From Psychroflexus gondwanensis ACAM 44 (GTDB lineage: Bacteria; Bacteroidota; Bacteroidia; Flavobacteriales; Flavobacteriaceae): 64,000 bases of DNA. The stretch is from positions 248,001 to 312,000 of the forward strand of contig NZ_APLF01000005.1 of NCBI RefSeq assembly GCF_000355905.1. Reading direction: 5' to 3'. The notes beneath the pieces are model-generated. The model was not told the DNA's origin. It searched no databases and was given only the letters and a program-made list of their open reading frames with translations. Within the stretch, counting starts at the first letter, position 1. Every line of letters begins with the position of its first letter. Position numbers and translations under genes: made by a program. Positions 9,712 to 19,141 of the stretch are shown here, in pieces.

Positions 9712-9743
9712 AAAAGCCTTGATCATAATTGATCAAGGCTTTT
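9712..9743. terminator. Bidirectional terminator between convergent genes
   Basis: A perfect 14-bp inverted repeat, AAAAGCCTTGATCA and TGATCAAGGCTTTT, flanks a TAAT loop. A-rich and T-rich ends on both sides let it work for both the receptor gene and the convergent protease gene. Confidence 0.9.
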
Positions 9744-9764
9744 GAATTAAAGGACAAAGTTTAT

Positions 9765-12041
9765 TTATTTTTTGATAATTTTCTTAGTAATAGAATTTGC
9801 TCCATCGCCTATTTTCACAAAATAAATTCCTGTGGCGTAAGCATTTAAATCAATGGATATATCTCCATTCATTTGAGTTTGGTAAAGTTGTCTACCACTC
9901 ATATCAAATAGCTCCACATTAAATTCTTCATTTGAATTTATTTCTATTTGAACAAAAGCAGAAGCCGGATTTGGATAAATGCTCAAACTAGAGCTAAAAT
10001 CAAATCCAGTTGATGATAAATTATCGATAATTCTAAAACTAGTAGATTCTGATCCTCCAAAATCACCCCCTTCGACTATGAGTTCACCAGAATTTGTCTC
10101 CAAACTGTAAGAGCCATTACCAAATCCGCAACAAATACCATCATTAGCTGTATCTAATATTACAAATTCGTAGCAACTATCAGGGTCAACTTCAAAAGTT
10201 TCAGTATAAGTTGTATCATCAACAAATCCTCCTTGACTTTGGGCTAATAAGTTTCCATCTTGATCGTAAAACTCCCAAGAAGTTTCAGAGGCATATTCAT
10301 CAGTTAATAATGTTAAAACTACTGTTTCTGCATTATAGGTAGCGTCTTGAAAATTGTCTATTGTTCTTGTAATAGAGTTATTATCAGGAAATTCATCTTG
10401 AATACCATCAATTTCTAATGAAGAAATTAATAAGTTTCCATCTAAAAGGGTAAGAGTAGGAGAAATAATTTCTTCACTTTCACCGATTGCTAATGAGCCT
10501 AACCAGTCTACACTTATTTCAGATTGGGTACCTATTTGATAGGTTAATGTAGCATTAGTTACAACTTCATTTCCTTTATTAAGGATACTAAAAACAGGAA
10601 AAGCTTGATCTCCACAGATAGCACTACTTACATTATCTATTACTAATGCCACGTCATTATCAAATACTTGTAAAGGTGGAAATTGATCTAAAACAACAAC
10701 TCCAGTACCTGTAGGATCTAACCACTCTTGTAATCTTGAAGTTGAATTACTTCCAAAATCCCAAGACACATCAAATCTTCCATAATAATCAAAGTCTCCA
10801 TTATTCACAGTACCACTACAAGCAGCACGACCCCCAGCAAGTTGACCAACAATTCTACCATTCTGATCAAAAAGAGGTGAACCTGAGGAACCAGGTTCGG
10901 TTACACCCAATTCCCACTCATCCAAAAACCAATTATCCATATTGCTAATTCCTCCAAAGGGTCTAGAATTTTTTGCAGGAGAATCGTCATCTCTCGAAAT
11001 TTTCATGATGTCTCCTCTAGGATGGTGAATACCCACTGTGAAATTTGGAATATCACCGCTTCGGTCCCAGCCTGCCCAAACTAAATCCCAGTTAAATGGT
11101 AGGGGAGCATTAATTTCCACCAAAGCAAAATCAGATTTAACATTTCTAGCTAAAATAGATCCTCCACTGGCCGTCTGATTAAAAGGACCATTTGTAGAGT
11201 TTGTAGTCGTAGAACATGAAGGGTCTGGGCTTCTCCAATCGAAACGAAAAGCCCAACTGGCGACAGAACTCCCAATACAATGATTTGCTGTTAAAAAATA
11301 CTGTGCACCATCATTATTTGTATTATTTATTAAAGAGCCTGAACAAAAACCACTGCCACCAACAACAACCATAGCCACCGATTTCTTTAATTCTTCTTTC
11401 AAATCATCAAAGTCTGGACCTACAGGACAATCTACGTCTTGATTACAGGGGCCAGAACTATTTAATGCTTTATTTAGTTGGGGAATATCCGTTACACTTC
11501 TGTACCCGTGAACCACTTTAGAAATATGAAGTTGACCTTTAAACTTAGCGTTTGCAGGTTCAAAATATTCTATCCAAATATTATCTCCGTCGATAAGCCA
11601 GCTGCCAAATTGTATATCATCTCTATTTTGAGAAGAGGTATAGGCTCCCAAAAGATCTGTTTTATCTTCATTATAAAAATAAAGTTTAGCTCCCTCAGGA
11701 AGGTGATATTCATCAAATAAAAAATTCAATGTTTTAGCGCCTTTGGAAACAATGTTTAGTAGCCAAACTCTATCTCCATTTTTGAGTTCAGTCCATTTCC
11801 CATCTTTAAAATCTAAACTCACTTGATGTTCATAACCAAACCTGTAAGGCTGATTTTCTAATTCGTCATTAATCTCATCTTCTACTTGCAAAGATTTTAA
11901 ATCAAAACTAGGAAGACTTAAGGTCTTATTTGATTCAAGTTCAAATTCCCAACTCTTTGGTGTACCTTCATTGGTAACTTGAGCTTGACTAAAAGAAAAG
12001 CATAACACAAGAAGAAAAAAAACAATGTATTTGTTTTTCAT
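9765..12041 (-). CDS. Secreted lysyl-endopeptidase-like serine protease with type IX sorting domain
   Basis: A 758-residue protein with a signal peptide ending SQAQ near residue 20. A propeptide-like region runs to about 195. A trypsin-fold S1 domain follows with the catalytic triad His254 (TANHCI), Asp304 (SDFALVE) and Ser388 (GSSGSPL). The HHPRGD and FDWR features resemble Achromobacter/Lysobacter lysyl endopeptidase. After a strand-rich spacer with paired Cys (CYEF, GICCGFGNG), the last 75 residues (SIYPNPASAFVQIEIN to KIIKK) form a type A sorting domain for type IX secretion. It is therefore probably exported to the surface or medium by the system that PorX regulates. The specificity for lysine is inferred from the family only. 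Confidence 0.88.
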   Translation of the reverse strand: MKNKYIVFFLLVLCFSFSQAQVTNEGTPKSWEFELESNKTLSLPSFDLKSLQVEDEINDELENQPYRFGYEHQVSLDFKDGKWTELKNGDRVWLLNIVSKGAKTLNFLFDEYHLPEGAKLYFYNEDKTDLLGAYTSSQNRDDIQFGSWLIDGDNIWIEYFEPANAKFKGQLHISKVVHGYRSVTDIPQLNKALNSSGPCNQDVDCPVGPDFDDLKEELKKSVAMVVVGGSGFCSGSLINNTNNDGAQYFLTANHCIGSSVASWAFRFDWRSPDPSCSTTTNSTNGPFNQTASGGSILARNVKSDFALVEINAPLPFNWDLVWAGWDRSGDIPNFTVGIHHPRGDIMKISRDDDSPAKNSRPFGGISNMDNWFLDEWELGVTEPGSSGSPLFDQNGRIVGQLAGGRAACSGTVNNGDFDYYGRFDVSWDFGSNSTSRLQEWLDPTGTGVVVLDQFPPLQVFDNDVALVIDNVSSAICGDQAFPVFSILNKGNEVVTNATLTYQIGTQSEISVDWLGSLAIGESEEIISPTLTLLDGNLLISSLEIDGIQDEFPDNNSITRTIDNFQDATYNAETVVLTLLTDEYASETSWEFYDQDGNLLAQSQGGFVDDTTYTETFEVDPDSCYEFVILDTANDGICCGFGNGSYSLETNSGELIVEGGDFGGSESTSFRIIDNLSSTGFDFSSSLSIYPNPASAFVQIEINSNEEFNVELFDMSGRQLYQTQMNGDISIDLNAYATGIYFVKIGDGANSITKKIIKK

Positions 12042-12220
12042 GTTAAATATTTTTTGAATTCATACGAATATATCAAAAATATTGTTAAGTAAATTTATTT
12101 TTTTTCAGATGAAATTAATTACATGACAAAATGTTAGTTGAAAGGCTTTTATTACTGCCATAATGGCAATATTTTTTTTAAGGTATATGCTTTGAGTTAG
12201 TATTTTAAAACATAAACATC

Positions 12221-14806
12221 ATGGATTTTAAAAACTTCACCATAAAAACACAAGATGCTATACAAAAAGCTCAGTTACTTGCACAAGAACTTGGACATCA
12301 GCAAATCGAGAACGAACATATTTTTAAAGCTATAACTCAAGTTGATGAAAATGTAACTCCTTTTCTTTTGAAGAAGCTCAATGTCAATACTCAATTATTT
12401 CTTCAAATTTTAGATAAAAATCTAGAGAGTTTCCCAAAAGTAACTGGTGGTGACATTGTATTGTCTAGAGAAGCGGGTAAAACTGTTAATGAAGCTAGCA
12501 TTATTGCAAAAAAAATGAACGATGAATATGTCTCTATTGAGCATTTAATTTTAGCCATATTTAAAAGTAAAAGTAAGGTTGCTCAAGTTTTAAAAGATCA
12601 AGGGGTCACAGAAAAAGCTCTAGAGTCTGCTATACAAGAACTTCGTCAAGGCAATCAAGTAACCTCTCAAAATGCAGAAGATAATTATAATTCTTTAGAA
12701 AAATATGCTAAAAACTTAAACCAACTTGCTGAAGAAGGAAAGTTGGACCCAGTTATAGGTAGAGATGAAGAAATACGAAGAATTCTCCAAATTCTTTCTC
12801 GAAGGACTAAGAATAACCCTATGCTTGTTGGTGAGCCTGGTACAGGTAAAACAGCTATTGCAGAAGGTTTGGCCCACAGGATTATTGCAGGAGATGTCCC
12901 AGAAAATCTCAAATCTAAAAAGATTTATAGTCTTGATATGGGAGCACTAATTGCAGGTGCAAAATATAAAGGAGAATTTGAAGAACGATTAAAATCAGTT
13001 ATCAAAGAAGTGCAAGGAAGTGATGGAGATATTGTCTTATTTATAGACGAAATCCATACTCTTGTAGGCGCTGGAGGAGGTCAAGGCGCAATGGATGCCG
13101 CTAATATTTTAAAACCAGCCTTAGCTAGAGGCGAATTAAGAGCAATAGGCGCTACAACATTAGATGAATTTCAAAAATACTTTGAAAAAGATAAAGCCTT
13201 AGAAAGACGTTTTCAAAAGGTAATTGTGAATGAACCTGATACCGAAAGTGCTATTTCTATCCTAAGAGGGATTAAAGAGAAGTATGAAGCTCACCATAAA
13301 GTCCGGATTAAAGATGAGGCCATCATAGGGGCTGTGGAACTTTCTCAACGCTATATTACCAATAGATTTCTTCCTGATAAAGCTATCGATTTAATGGATG
13401 AGGCAGCTTCAAAATTAAGGATGGAAATAAATTCGAAGCCCGAAGAATTGGATGTACTGGATAGGAAAGTGATGCAGTTGGAAATAGAAATTGAGGCTAT
13501 TAAGCGGGAAAAGGATGAAACTAAACTGAAATCGCTTAGAGCTGACTTAGCAGATCTTAAGGATGAACGCAATACGCTTCATGCCCGATGGAAAAATGAG
13601 AAAGATGTAGTTGATAATATCCAGAAATTAAAAACTGATATTGAAGATTTTAAACTTGAAGCAGAACGAGCAGAACGCGAAGGTGATTATGGCAAAGTAG
13701 CTGAATATAGGTACGGCAAAATAAAAGAAACTCAAGAAAAACTCGGTAAATTACAAGAACAGCTCGAGAGCCAGAAAACCAAAAACACTCTTATCAAAGA
13801 AGAGGTTGATTATGAAGATATTGCAGAAGTAGTTGCTAAATGGACAGGAATCCCAGTGACAAAAATGCTTCAATCTGATCGAGAAAAACTCTTAAAACTT
13901 GAAGATGAATTACACAAAAGGGTTGTTGGACAGGAAGAAGCCATACAAGCAGTCTCTGATGCCGTAAGGCGAAGTCGTGCCGGGCTTCAAGACCAAAATA
14001 GACCTATAGGTTCTTTCCTCTTCCTAGGGACTACTGGTGTGGGTAAAACGGAATTAGCTAAAGCGCTTGCGGAATACATGTTTGACAATGAAAGCTCGAT
14101 GACACGAATAGATATGAGTGAATATCAAGAAAGACACTCCGTAAGTAGATTGGTTGGCGCACCTCCAGGATATGTCGGCTATGAAGAAGGTGGGCAGTTA
14201 ACAGAAGCGGTAAGAAGAAAGCCTTATTCTGTTATACTTTTAGATGAAATTGAAAAAGCGCACCCCGATACGTTTAATATTTTATTACAAGTTTTAGACG
14301 AAGGTCGATTAACCGATAACAAGGGTCGACTCGCTGATTTCAAAAATAGTATTATAGTCATGACCTCTAACATTGGAAGTCATATTATCCAAGAAAAGTA
14401 TGATACGACTAAAGATGTTGAAAGTGCAATGGAAAGTGCTAAAGTGGAAGTTTTAGGCTTATTGAAACAAAGTGTAAGACCAGAATTTCTAAATAGAATT
14501 GATGATGTGGTTATGTTCACTCCATTATCGAAAGACAACATCAAAGAAATTGTTGGATTACAGCTCAAGGGGCTTAAAAAAATGCTGATGAAACAAGGTA
14601 TCACTATAGACGCCACGGAAGAAGCTATCGAGTATATAGCCAAGATTGGCTTTGATCCACAATATGGAGCAAGACCTGTTAAGAGAACGATCCAAAAAGA
14701 AGTCCTTAACATGCTATCTAAAGAGATTTTAGCTGAAAAAATTAAAACCGATAGCATTATACTTTTAGATCAATTTGATGACAAGCTGATTTTTAGAAAC
14801 CAATAA
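12221..14806 (+). CDS. clpB: ClpB disaggregase chaperone
   Basis: An 861-residue AAA+ chaperone that rescues aggregated proteins with DnaK. The Clp N-domain is at about residues 1-145, and the first AAA+ module has Walker A GEPGTGKT at 204-211. The long coiled-coil middle domain, about 410-525, separates ClpB from ClpA/ClpC. The second AAA+ module has GTTGVGKTELAKAL, followed by DMSEYQERHSVSRL and the pore loop GAPPGYVGYEEGG. Length matches ClpB. It is flanked by intergenic DNA and followed by a strong terminator, so it is probably a single-gene unit. I did not see a clear heat-shock operator upstream. Confidence 0.96.
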   Translation: MDFKNFTIKTQDAIQKAQLLAQELGHQQIENEHIFKAITQVDENVTPFLLKKLNVNTQLFLQILDKNLESFPKVTGGDIVLSREAGKTVNEASIIAKKMNDEYVSIEHLILAIFKSKSKVAQVLKDQGVTEKALESAIQELRQGNQVTSQNAEDNYNSLEKYAKNLNQLAEEGKLDPVIGRDEEIRRILQILSRRTKNNPMLVGEPGTGKTAIAEGLAHRIIAGDVPENLKSKKIYSLDMGALIAGAKYKGEFEERLKSVIKEVQGSDGDIVLFIDEIHTLVGAGGGQGAMDAANILKPALARGELRAIGATTLDEFQKYFEKDKALERRFQKVIVNEPDTESAISILRGIKEKYEAHHKVRIKDEAIIGAVELSQRYITNRFLPDKAIDLMDEAASKLRMEINSKPEELDVLDRKVMQLEIEIEAIKREKDETKLKSLRADLADLKDERNTLHARWKNEKDVVDNIQKLKTDIEDFKLEAERAEREGDYGKVAEYRYGKIKETQEKLGKLQEQLESQKTKNTLIKEEVDYEDIAEVVAKWTGIPVTKMLQSDREKLLKLEDELHKRVVGQEEAIQAVSDAVRRSRAGLQDQNRPIGSFLFLGTTGVGKTELAKALAEYMFDNESSMTRIDMSEYQERHSVSRLVGAPPGYVGYEEGGQLTEAVRRKPYSVILLDEIEKAHPDTFNILLQVLDEGRLTDNKGRLADFKNSIIVMTSNIGSHIIQEKYDTTKDVESAMESAKVEVLGLLKQSVRPEFLNRIDDVVMFTPLSKDNIKEIVGLQLKGLKKMLMKQGITIDATEEAIEYIAKIGFDPQYGARPVKRTIQKEVLNMLSKEILAEKIKTDSIILLDQFDDKLIFRNQ

Positions 14807-14823
14807 TAAATTCTAACTCAAAC

Positions 14824-14853
14824 AAAAAGCCCGTTTTTACAAACGGGCTTTTT
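14824..14853. terminator. Bidirectional terminator after clpB
   Basis: A 13-bp perfect inverted repeat AAAAAGCCCGTTT/AAACGGGCTTTTT with a TTAC loop lies between convergent clpB and the gamma-carbonic-anhydrase-like gene. Confidence 0.92.
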
Positions 14854-14874
14854 GCTTATTAGGAGTAGTCAAAA

Positions 14875-15384
14875 TCAATCTATCCAAGTTTGATACATCC
14901 TATAATTGTCTGCTGTTCTTTCTATCATTTCTTTATTTTCTTTGGAAACATCTTTCAGCTTTTTAGCTGGAATACCAGCATAAATTGTGTTTTTTTCAAC
15001 ACGAGTTCCAGAGACAACAATGGCGCCTGCAGCTATGATACTTCCCGTTTCTACAACAACATGGTCCATCACTATAGCGCCCATACCTATCAATACCTTA
15101 TCTTCTATGGTACAACCGTGAAGAATAGCCTTATGCCCTACAGAAACTTTATTCCCGATTTTTGTTGCTGCTTTTTGATAAGTACAGTGAATGATCACAC
15201 CATCTTGTATATTAACTTCGTTTCCAATCTCAATAGAATTAACATCTCCTCGAATAACAGCATTGTACCAAATACTACAATCAGCTCCCATCTTAACATC
15301 TCCTAAAACAGTAGCATTCTCTGCCAAAAAACAAGACTCTGGGATAACTGGTAAAACTCCTTTAACGGATTGAATAAGTGCCAT
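14875..15384 (-). CDS. Gamma-carbonic-anhydrase-like left-handed beta-helix protein
   Basis: A 169-residue protein made almost wholly of hexapeptide repeats (VLGDVKMGADCSIWYNAVIRGD, IGNKVSVGHKAILHG, IGMGAIVMD, given here in part). The three Zn-ligand histidines of the family can be placed at His66, His84 and His89. It belongs to the YrdA/PaaY/CaiE group; some members hydrate CO2 and others act as thioesterases. It starts 2 bp after carB on the same strand, so the two genes are probably co-transcribed. That is suggestive, since carB consumes bicarbonate, but this link is only an inference. Confidence 0.85.
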   Translation of the reverse strand: MALIQSVKGVLPVIPESCFLAENATVLGDVKMGADCSIWYNAVIRGDVNSIEIGNEVNIQDGVIIHCTYQKAATKIGNKVSVGHKAILHGCTIEDKVLIGMGAIVMDHVVVETGSIIAAGAIVVSGTRVEKNTIYAGIPAKKLKDVSKENKEMIERTADNYRMYQTWID

Positions 15385-15386
15385 TT

Positions 15387-18239
15387 CTATTTGCTTAAGT
15401 ACATTTTACGTCTTCCGTATAGTTCATAAAAAGTATCATCTTTTAAGCTATCAATAAATAGTATGCTTTCCCCGGTACTTTTCATCTCTGGTCCTAATTG
15501 CTTATTGACATTATGGAACTTATCAAACGAGAAAACTGGCTGCTTGATTGCATACCCTTCAAGCTGAGGATTAAAACTAAAATCCTTCACCTTTTTCTCT
15601 CCTAACATGATTTTAGTGGCATAATTCACATAAGGCTCTTTATAAGCTTTTGCTATAAATGGAACTGTCCTTGATGCTCTCGGGTTAGCTTCAATAATAT
15701 ATACATTATCATCCTTTATTGCAAACTGCACGTTGAGTAGACCCACTGTATTTAAAGCTAACGCAATCTTCTTGGTATGATCTTTTATTTGTTCTAATAC
15801 CAGATCTCCAAGATTGAAAGGTGGTAATAATGCATTAGAATCTCCAGAGTGGATTCCACAAGGTTCTATATGCTCCATAATTCCTATGATATACACGTCT
15901 TCTCCGTCGCATATCGCATCTGCTTCAGCCTCTATAGCTCCATCCAAATAATGATCTAATAATAGTTTGTTGTTAGGGATTTTCCTTAATAAGTCTACCA
16001 CATGAGTTTCTAGCTCTCTTTTATTAATCACAATTTTCATCCCTTGGCCTCCTAGAACATAGGAAGGTCTTACTAAAATAGGAAAATCGAGTTCTTCCGC
16101 TAAAGCCAAGGCTTCGTCTGCTGTTTCTGCTACCCCAAATTCTGGGTATGGAATATTATTTTGTTGTAGTAATTTAGAAAAACTTCCTCTGTCTTCGGCT
16201 AGATCTAGGGATTCAAAACTTGTTCCCAAAATCTTGACACCGTATCTGCTCAACTTTTCAGCCAGTTTTAAAGCTGTTTGTCCTCCTAGTTGAACTATGA
16301 CCCCTTCAGGATTTTCGTGTTTGATGATGTCGTAAATGTGCTCCCAAAAAACAGGTTCGAAGTATAATTTATCTGCTGTATCAAAGTCAGTGGATACCGT
16401 TTCAGGATTACAATTAATCATAATCGTTTCATAACCACATTCCGCTGCTGCCATTACTCCATGAACACAGCAATAATCGAATTCGATTCCCTGCCCTATT
16501 CTATTAGGTCCAGACCCCAAGACAATAACTTTCTTTTTATCGGTTACCACACTTTCGTTGGCTAGAACTTTTTCTCCATTGGCATCAATAACATCTGCTT
16601 CGAAAGTGGAATAGTAATAAGGGGTTTGGGCTTCAAACTCTGCTGCACAAGTATCGACTAACTTATAAATTCTATTCACATTGAGCTCCTCCCGCTTGGT
16701 ATACACCTCGCTTTCTAAACACTTCAACATGTGAGCGATTTGTCGGTCTGCAAAGCCTTTTTGCTTAGCTTCAAGCATTAATTCCTTAGTGATGCTTTTG
16801 ATATCATACTTTGAAATTTCTTTTTCTAAACTATATAGCTCTTCGTATTGCTTAAGGAACCACATATCAATTTTGGTGATCTCATGAATGCGGCTTAGTG
16901 GGATTCCCAACTGAATAGCGTCATAAATCACAAACACCCTGTCCCAACTCGCATATTCTAGTTTGCTTAAAATTTGATTGTAATCCGTATAGCTTTTCCC
17001 ATCGGCACCAAGTCCGTTTCTTTTTATTTCTAAAGATTGAGTGGCTTTATGCAAAGCTTCTTGGAAAGAGCGTCCAATCCCCATCACTTCTCCTACAGAC
17101 TTCATTTGCAAGCCTAGGGTTCTATCTGATCCTTCAAATTTATCAAAATTCCAACGTGGTATTTTTACAATAACATAATCTAATGTAGGTTCAAAAAATG
17201 CAGATGTAGTTTGAGTGATTTGATTCTGAAGTTCGTTCAAATGGTAGCCTATAGCAAGTTTTGAAGCCACCTTTGCAATAGGATACCCAGTTGCTTTAGA
17301 GGCTAAGGCTGAGGATCTAGACACTCTCGGGTTTATCTCTATGGCAATAATCTTTTCTTTTTCATCTGGACTTACTGCAAATTGTACATTACACCCTCCA
17401 GCAAAATCACCAATGCTCCGCATCATTTTGATGGCCATATCTCTCATTTTTTGATAGGTCCTATCACTAAGAGTCATAGCTGGAGCAACAGTTATAGAGT
17501 CGCCAGTATGGATACCCATGGGATCCATATTTTCAATACTACAGATTATAGTTACATTATCATTGCGATCTCTAAGGAGTTCTAACTCGTATTCTTTCCA
17601 ACCTATCAAGGCCTTATCAATAATGACTTCATGAATTGGAGAGGCTTCGAGCCCACGAGTAAGAAGCTCTTCAAAACTATCTTCTGAATAGACTATAGAT
17701 GCTCCACTACCACCAAGGGTAAAGGAAGCACGAATTACAAGAGGAAATCCAAATTCTTGCGCTACCTCTTTTCCTTGAAGGAAAGACGTAACCGTTTTGG
17801 ACGGAGCCACTCCTATTCCAATATGTTGCATTAATTTTCTGAATTTTTCTCTGTCCTCTGTGATATTGATCGCGTCAATATCTACTCCAATAATTTTAAT
17901 ACCAAAATCTTCCCATATACCTTTATCATCAGCTTCAATACATAAGTTTAAGGCCGTTTGTCCTCCCATAGTTGGAAGAACAGCATCAATATCTGGATGC
18001 ACTTTTAGGATCTCTATAATGGACTTAGTCGTTAATGGCTTCAAATAGATATGATCTGCCATAGAAGGATCGGTCATAATCGTAGCAGGATTGCTATTGA
18101 TTAAAATTGTTTTTATACCTTCTTCACGAAGAGATCTTAAGGATTGAGAACCTGCATAATCAAACTCACAGGCTTGACCTATAACAATAGGGCCTGAGCC
18201 TATGAGTAAGATGGTCTTGATGGAATTGTTTTTTGGCAT
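15387..18239 (-). CDS. carB: Carbamoyl-phosphate synthase large subunit (no C-terminal regulatory domain)
   Basis: A 950-residue enzyme subunit making carbamoyl phosphate for pyrimidines and arginine. It has the two duplicated ATP-grasp halves: the first with LLIGSGPIVIGQACEFDYAG near residue 12 (written in part) and GGQTALNL, the second with VLGSGPNRIGQGIEFDYCC and VQLGGQTALKLAEKL. The last ATP-grasp residues reach about 935 and the protein ends ELYGRRKMYLSK. The roughly 120-residue MGS-like allosteric domain of the 1073-residue E. coli protein is therefore absent. This probably removes UMP/ornithine control. I believe flavobacterial CarB is often this short. carA is not in the window. The gene is followed closely by the gamma-CA-like gene. 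Confidence 0.94.
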   Translation of the reverse strand: MPKNNSIKTILLIGSGPIVIGQACEFDYAGSQSLRSLREEGIKTILINSNPATIMTDPSMADHIYLKPLTTKSIIEILKVHPDIDAVLPTMGGQTALNLCIEADDKGIWEDFGIKIIGVDIDAINITEDREKFRKLMQHIGIGVAPSKTVTSFLQGKEVAQEFGFPLVIRASFTLGGSGASIVYSEDSFEELLTRGLEASPIHEVIIDKALIGWKEYELELLRDRNDNVTIICSIENMDPMGIHTGDSITVAPAMTLSDRTYQKMRDMAIKMMRSIGDFAGGCNVQFAVSPDEKEKIIAIEINPRVSRSSALASKATGYPIAKVASKLAIGYHLNELQNQITQTTSAFFEPTLDYVIVKIPRWNFDKFEGSDRTLGLQMKSVGEVMGIGRSFQEALHKATQSLEIKRNGLGADGKSYTDYNQILSKLEYASWDRVFVIYDAIQLGIPLSRIHEITKIDMWFLKQYEELYSLEKEISKYDIKSITKELMLEAKQKGFADRQIAHMLKCLESEVYTKREELNVNRIYKLVDTCAAEFEAQTPYYYSTFEADVIDANGEKVLANESVVTDKKKVIVLGSGPNRIGQGIEFDYCCVHGVMAAAECGYETIMINCNPETVSTDFDTADKLYFEPVFWEHIYDIIKHENPEGVIVQLGGQTALKLAEKLSRYGVKILGTSFESLDLAEDRGSFSKLLQQNNIPYPEFGVAETADEALALAEELDFPILVRPSYVLGGQGMKIVINKRELETHVVDLLRKIPNNKLLLDHYLDGAIEAEADAICDGEDVYIIGIMEHIEPCGIHSGDSNALLPPFNLGDLVLEQIKDHTKKIALALNTVGLLNVQFAIKDDNVYIIEANPRASRTVPFIAKAYKEPYVNYATKIMLGEKKVKDFSFNPQLEGYAIKQPVFSFDKFHNVNKQLGPEMKSTGESILFIDSLKDDTFYELYGRRKMYLSK

Positions 18240-18273
18240 AGTAAGGATTATAAAAAGTGAGACTATTGGGTAT

Positions 18274-18303
18274 AAAAAAAGGCGTTGCTTAAAGCAACAC
18301 CTT
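18274..18303 (-). terminator. Terminator of rpmH
   Basis: Read on the reverse strand, AAGGTGTTGCTT and AAGCAACGCCTT form a 12-bp stem with one G-U pair, followed by seven T. It lies between rpmH and carB, so carB must have its own promoter or depend on read-through. Confidence 0.85.
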
Positions 18304-18329
18304 ATATTGTGAATTTAATGATTCATTTC

Positions 18330-18491
18330 TTATCGTTTTCTAAGACTCATTTCGGAAGAAACGCTTAATTTTTTTCTTCCTTTTGCTCTTCTTCTTTTAA
18401 GGACTTTACGACCGTTTACAGAGGACATTCTCTCTCTAAAGCCGTGTTTATTCTTTCTTTTTTTATTGGAAGGTTGAAAAGTTCTTTTCAT
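18330..18491 (-). CDS. rpmH: 50S ribosomal protein L34
   Basis: A 53-residue, very basic protein starting [18 protein letters not shown], then [20 protein letters not shown] and ending [13 protein letters not shown]. The N-terminal motif is diagnostic of bacterial L34 in the large ribosomal subunit. The reading frame passes through a run of seven A and stays open to the expected C-terminus, so there is no frameshift. It is monocistronic between a strong promoter and a hairpin terminator. It is not next to rnpA or dnaA here. Confidence 0.95.
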   Translation of the reverse strand: MKRTFQPSNKKRKNKHGFRERMSSVNGRKVLKRRRAKGRKKLSVSSEMSLRKR

Positions 18492-18535
18492 TTTTTATCT
18501 CTTTAAATCTATTATCTATTTTTGAAAACTGAGTG

Positions 18536-18565
18536 CAAATATACGTTTCCTTTTTATTTTTGCAA
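18536..18565 (-). promoter_or_regulatory. Promoter of rpmH
   Basis: On the reverse strand, TTG (18563-18565), exactly 19 bp, then TATATTTG (18536-18543) gives a perfect Bacteroidetes primary-sigma promoter. Transcription should start about 35-40 nt before the rpmH ATG. Confidence 0.85.
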
Positions 18566-18599
18566 ACCTAATAATAAAGTTTTTTTCAATTGTTTTTGC

Positions 18600-18607
18600 T
18601 AGATTTG
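18600..18607 (+). promoter_or_regulatory. Possible -7 element for the TPR membrane protein gene
   Basis: TAGATTTG matches TAnnTTTG and lies 17 bp before the ATG at 18625. No TTG sits 19-20 bp upstream, so this is a weak call. Confidence 0.35.
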
Positions 18608-18624
18608 CAATCAAAAATAAAACC

Positions 18625-19140
18625 ATGTTTCATAAAAATTTCAAGCTTATCATTGCAGGCCTTCTTATCGCTTTTGGCATATTCCAAATTGTTGAGGGTT
18701 TTATTGGTAATGGTATTGCTCTTATTCTTTTTTCAGGAATATTTATCTTTCTTTATTTCAAAAACGAAATGATTTTGATGGCATTTTTAAGATTGAGGAA
18801 ACAGGATTTTGAGGGGACTCGAAAATGGTTGGATAGGATTAAAAATCCTGAGACAGCTCTAACTCAAAAACAGCAAGGTTACTTCAATTATATTCATGGT
18901 CTACTACTTTCTCAAACTAATATGACAAAAGCTGAGAAATACTTCAAAAGAGCAATAAAGTTAGGCTTGTCCATGCAGCAGGATTTAGCTATGGCCAAAT
19001 TAAATCTAGCCGGTATTGCTATGACTAAACGCAGAAAGCGAGAAGCACAACTGCTTTTAAAGGAAGCAAAATCACTCGACAAGCATGGAATGCTTAATGA
19101 GCAAATACAAATGATGAAGCAGCAAATGAAGCGCTTCTAA
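18625..19140 (+). CDS. Small membrane protein with TPR-like helical repeats
   Basis: A 171-residue protein with two closely spaced membrane helices (about residues 8-22 and 28-45), then a soluble helical part. The pattern TQKQQGYFNYIHGLLLSQT followed by KAEKYFKRAIKLGLSMQQD and AMAKLNLAGIAMTK looks like two TPR units. The N-terminal half resembles DUF2892-type proteins. It is divergent from rpmH, with its stop 1 bp from the convergent AraC regulator stop. Its role is not known; TPR units suggest a scaffold at the inner membrane. Confidence 0.7.
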   Translation: MFHKNFKLIIAGLLIAFGIFQIVEGFIGNGIALILFSGIFIFLYFKNEMILMAFLRLRKQDFEGTRKWLDRIKNPETALTQKQQGYFNYIHGLLLSQTNMTKAEKYFKRAIKLGLSMQQDLAMAKLNLAGIAMTKRRKREAQLLLKEAKSLDKHGMLNEQIQMMKQQMKRF

Positions 19141-19141
19141 T

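Noticed and set aside
12151-12180. Short hairpin with a T-run 5' of clpB (TGCCA/TGGCA) as a terminator or heat-shock operator
   Set aside because: The stem is only five base pairs, with no gene upstream on that strand and no similarity to a known operator.
14380-14757. 125-codon frame opposite clpB
   Set aside because: It is antisense to the well-conserved second AAA+ module of ClpB.
14890-15306. 138-codon frame opposite the gamma-carbonic-anhydrase-like gene
   Set aside because: It is antisense to a clear hexapeptide-repeat gene and shows no protein-like features of its own.
18330-18491. Frameshift in rpmH at a run of seven A
   Set aside because: Re-reading the run shows that the frame continues to the normal L34 C-terminus [13 protein letters not shown].
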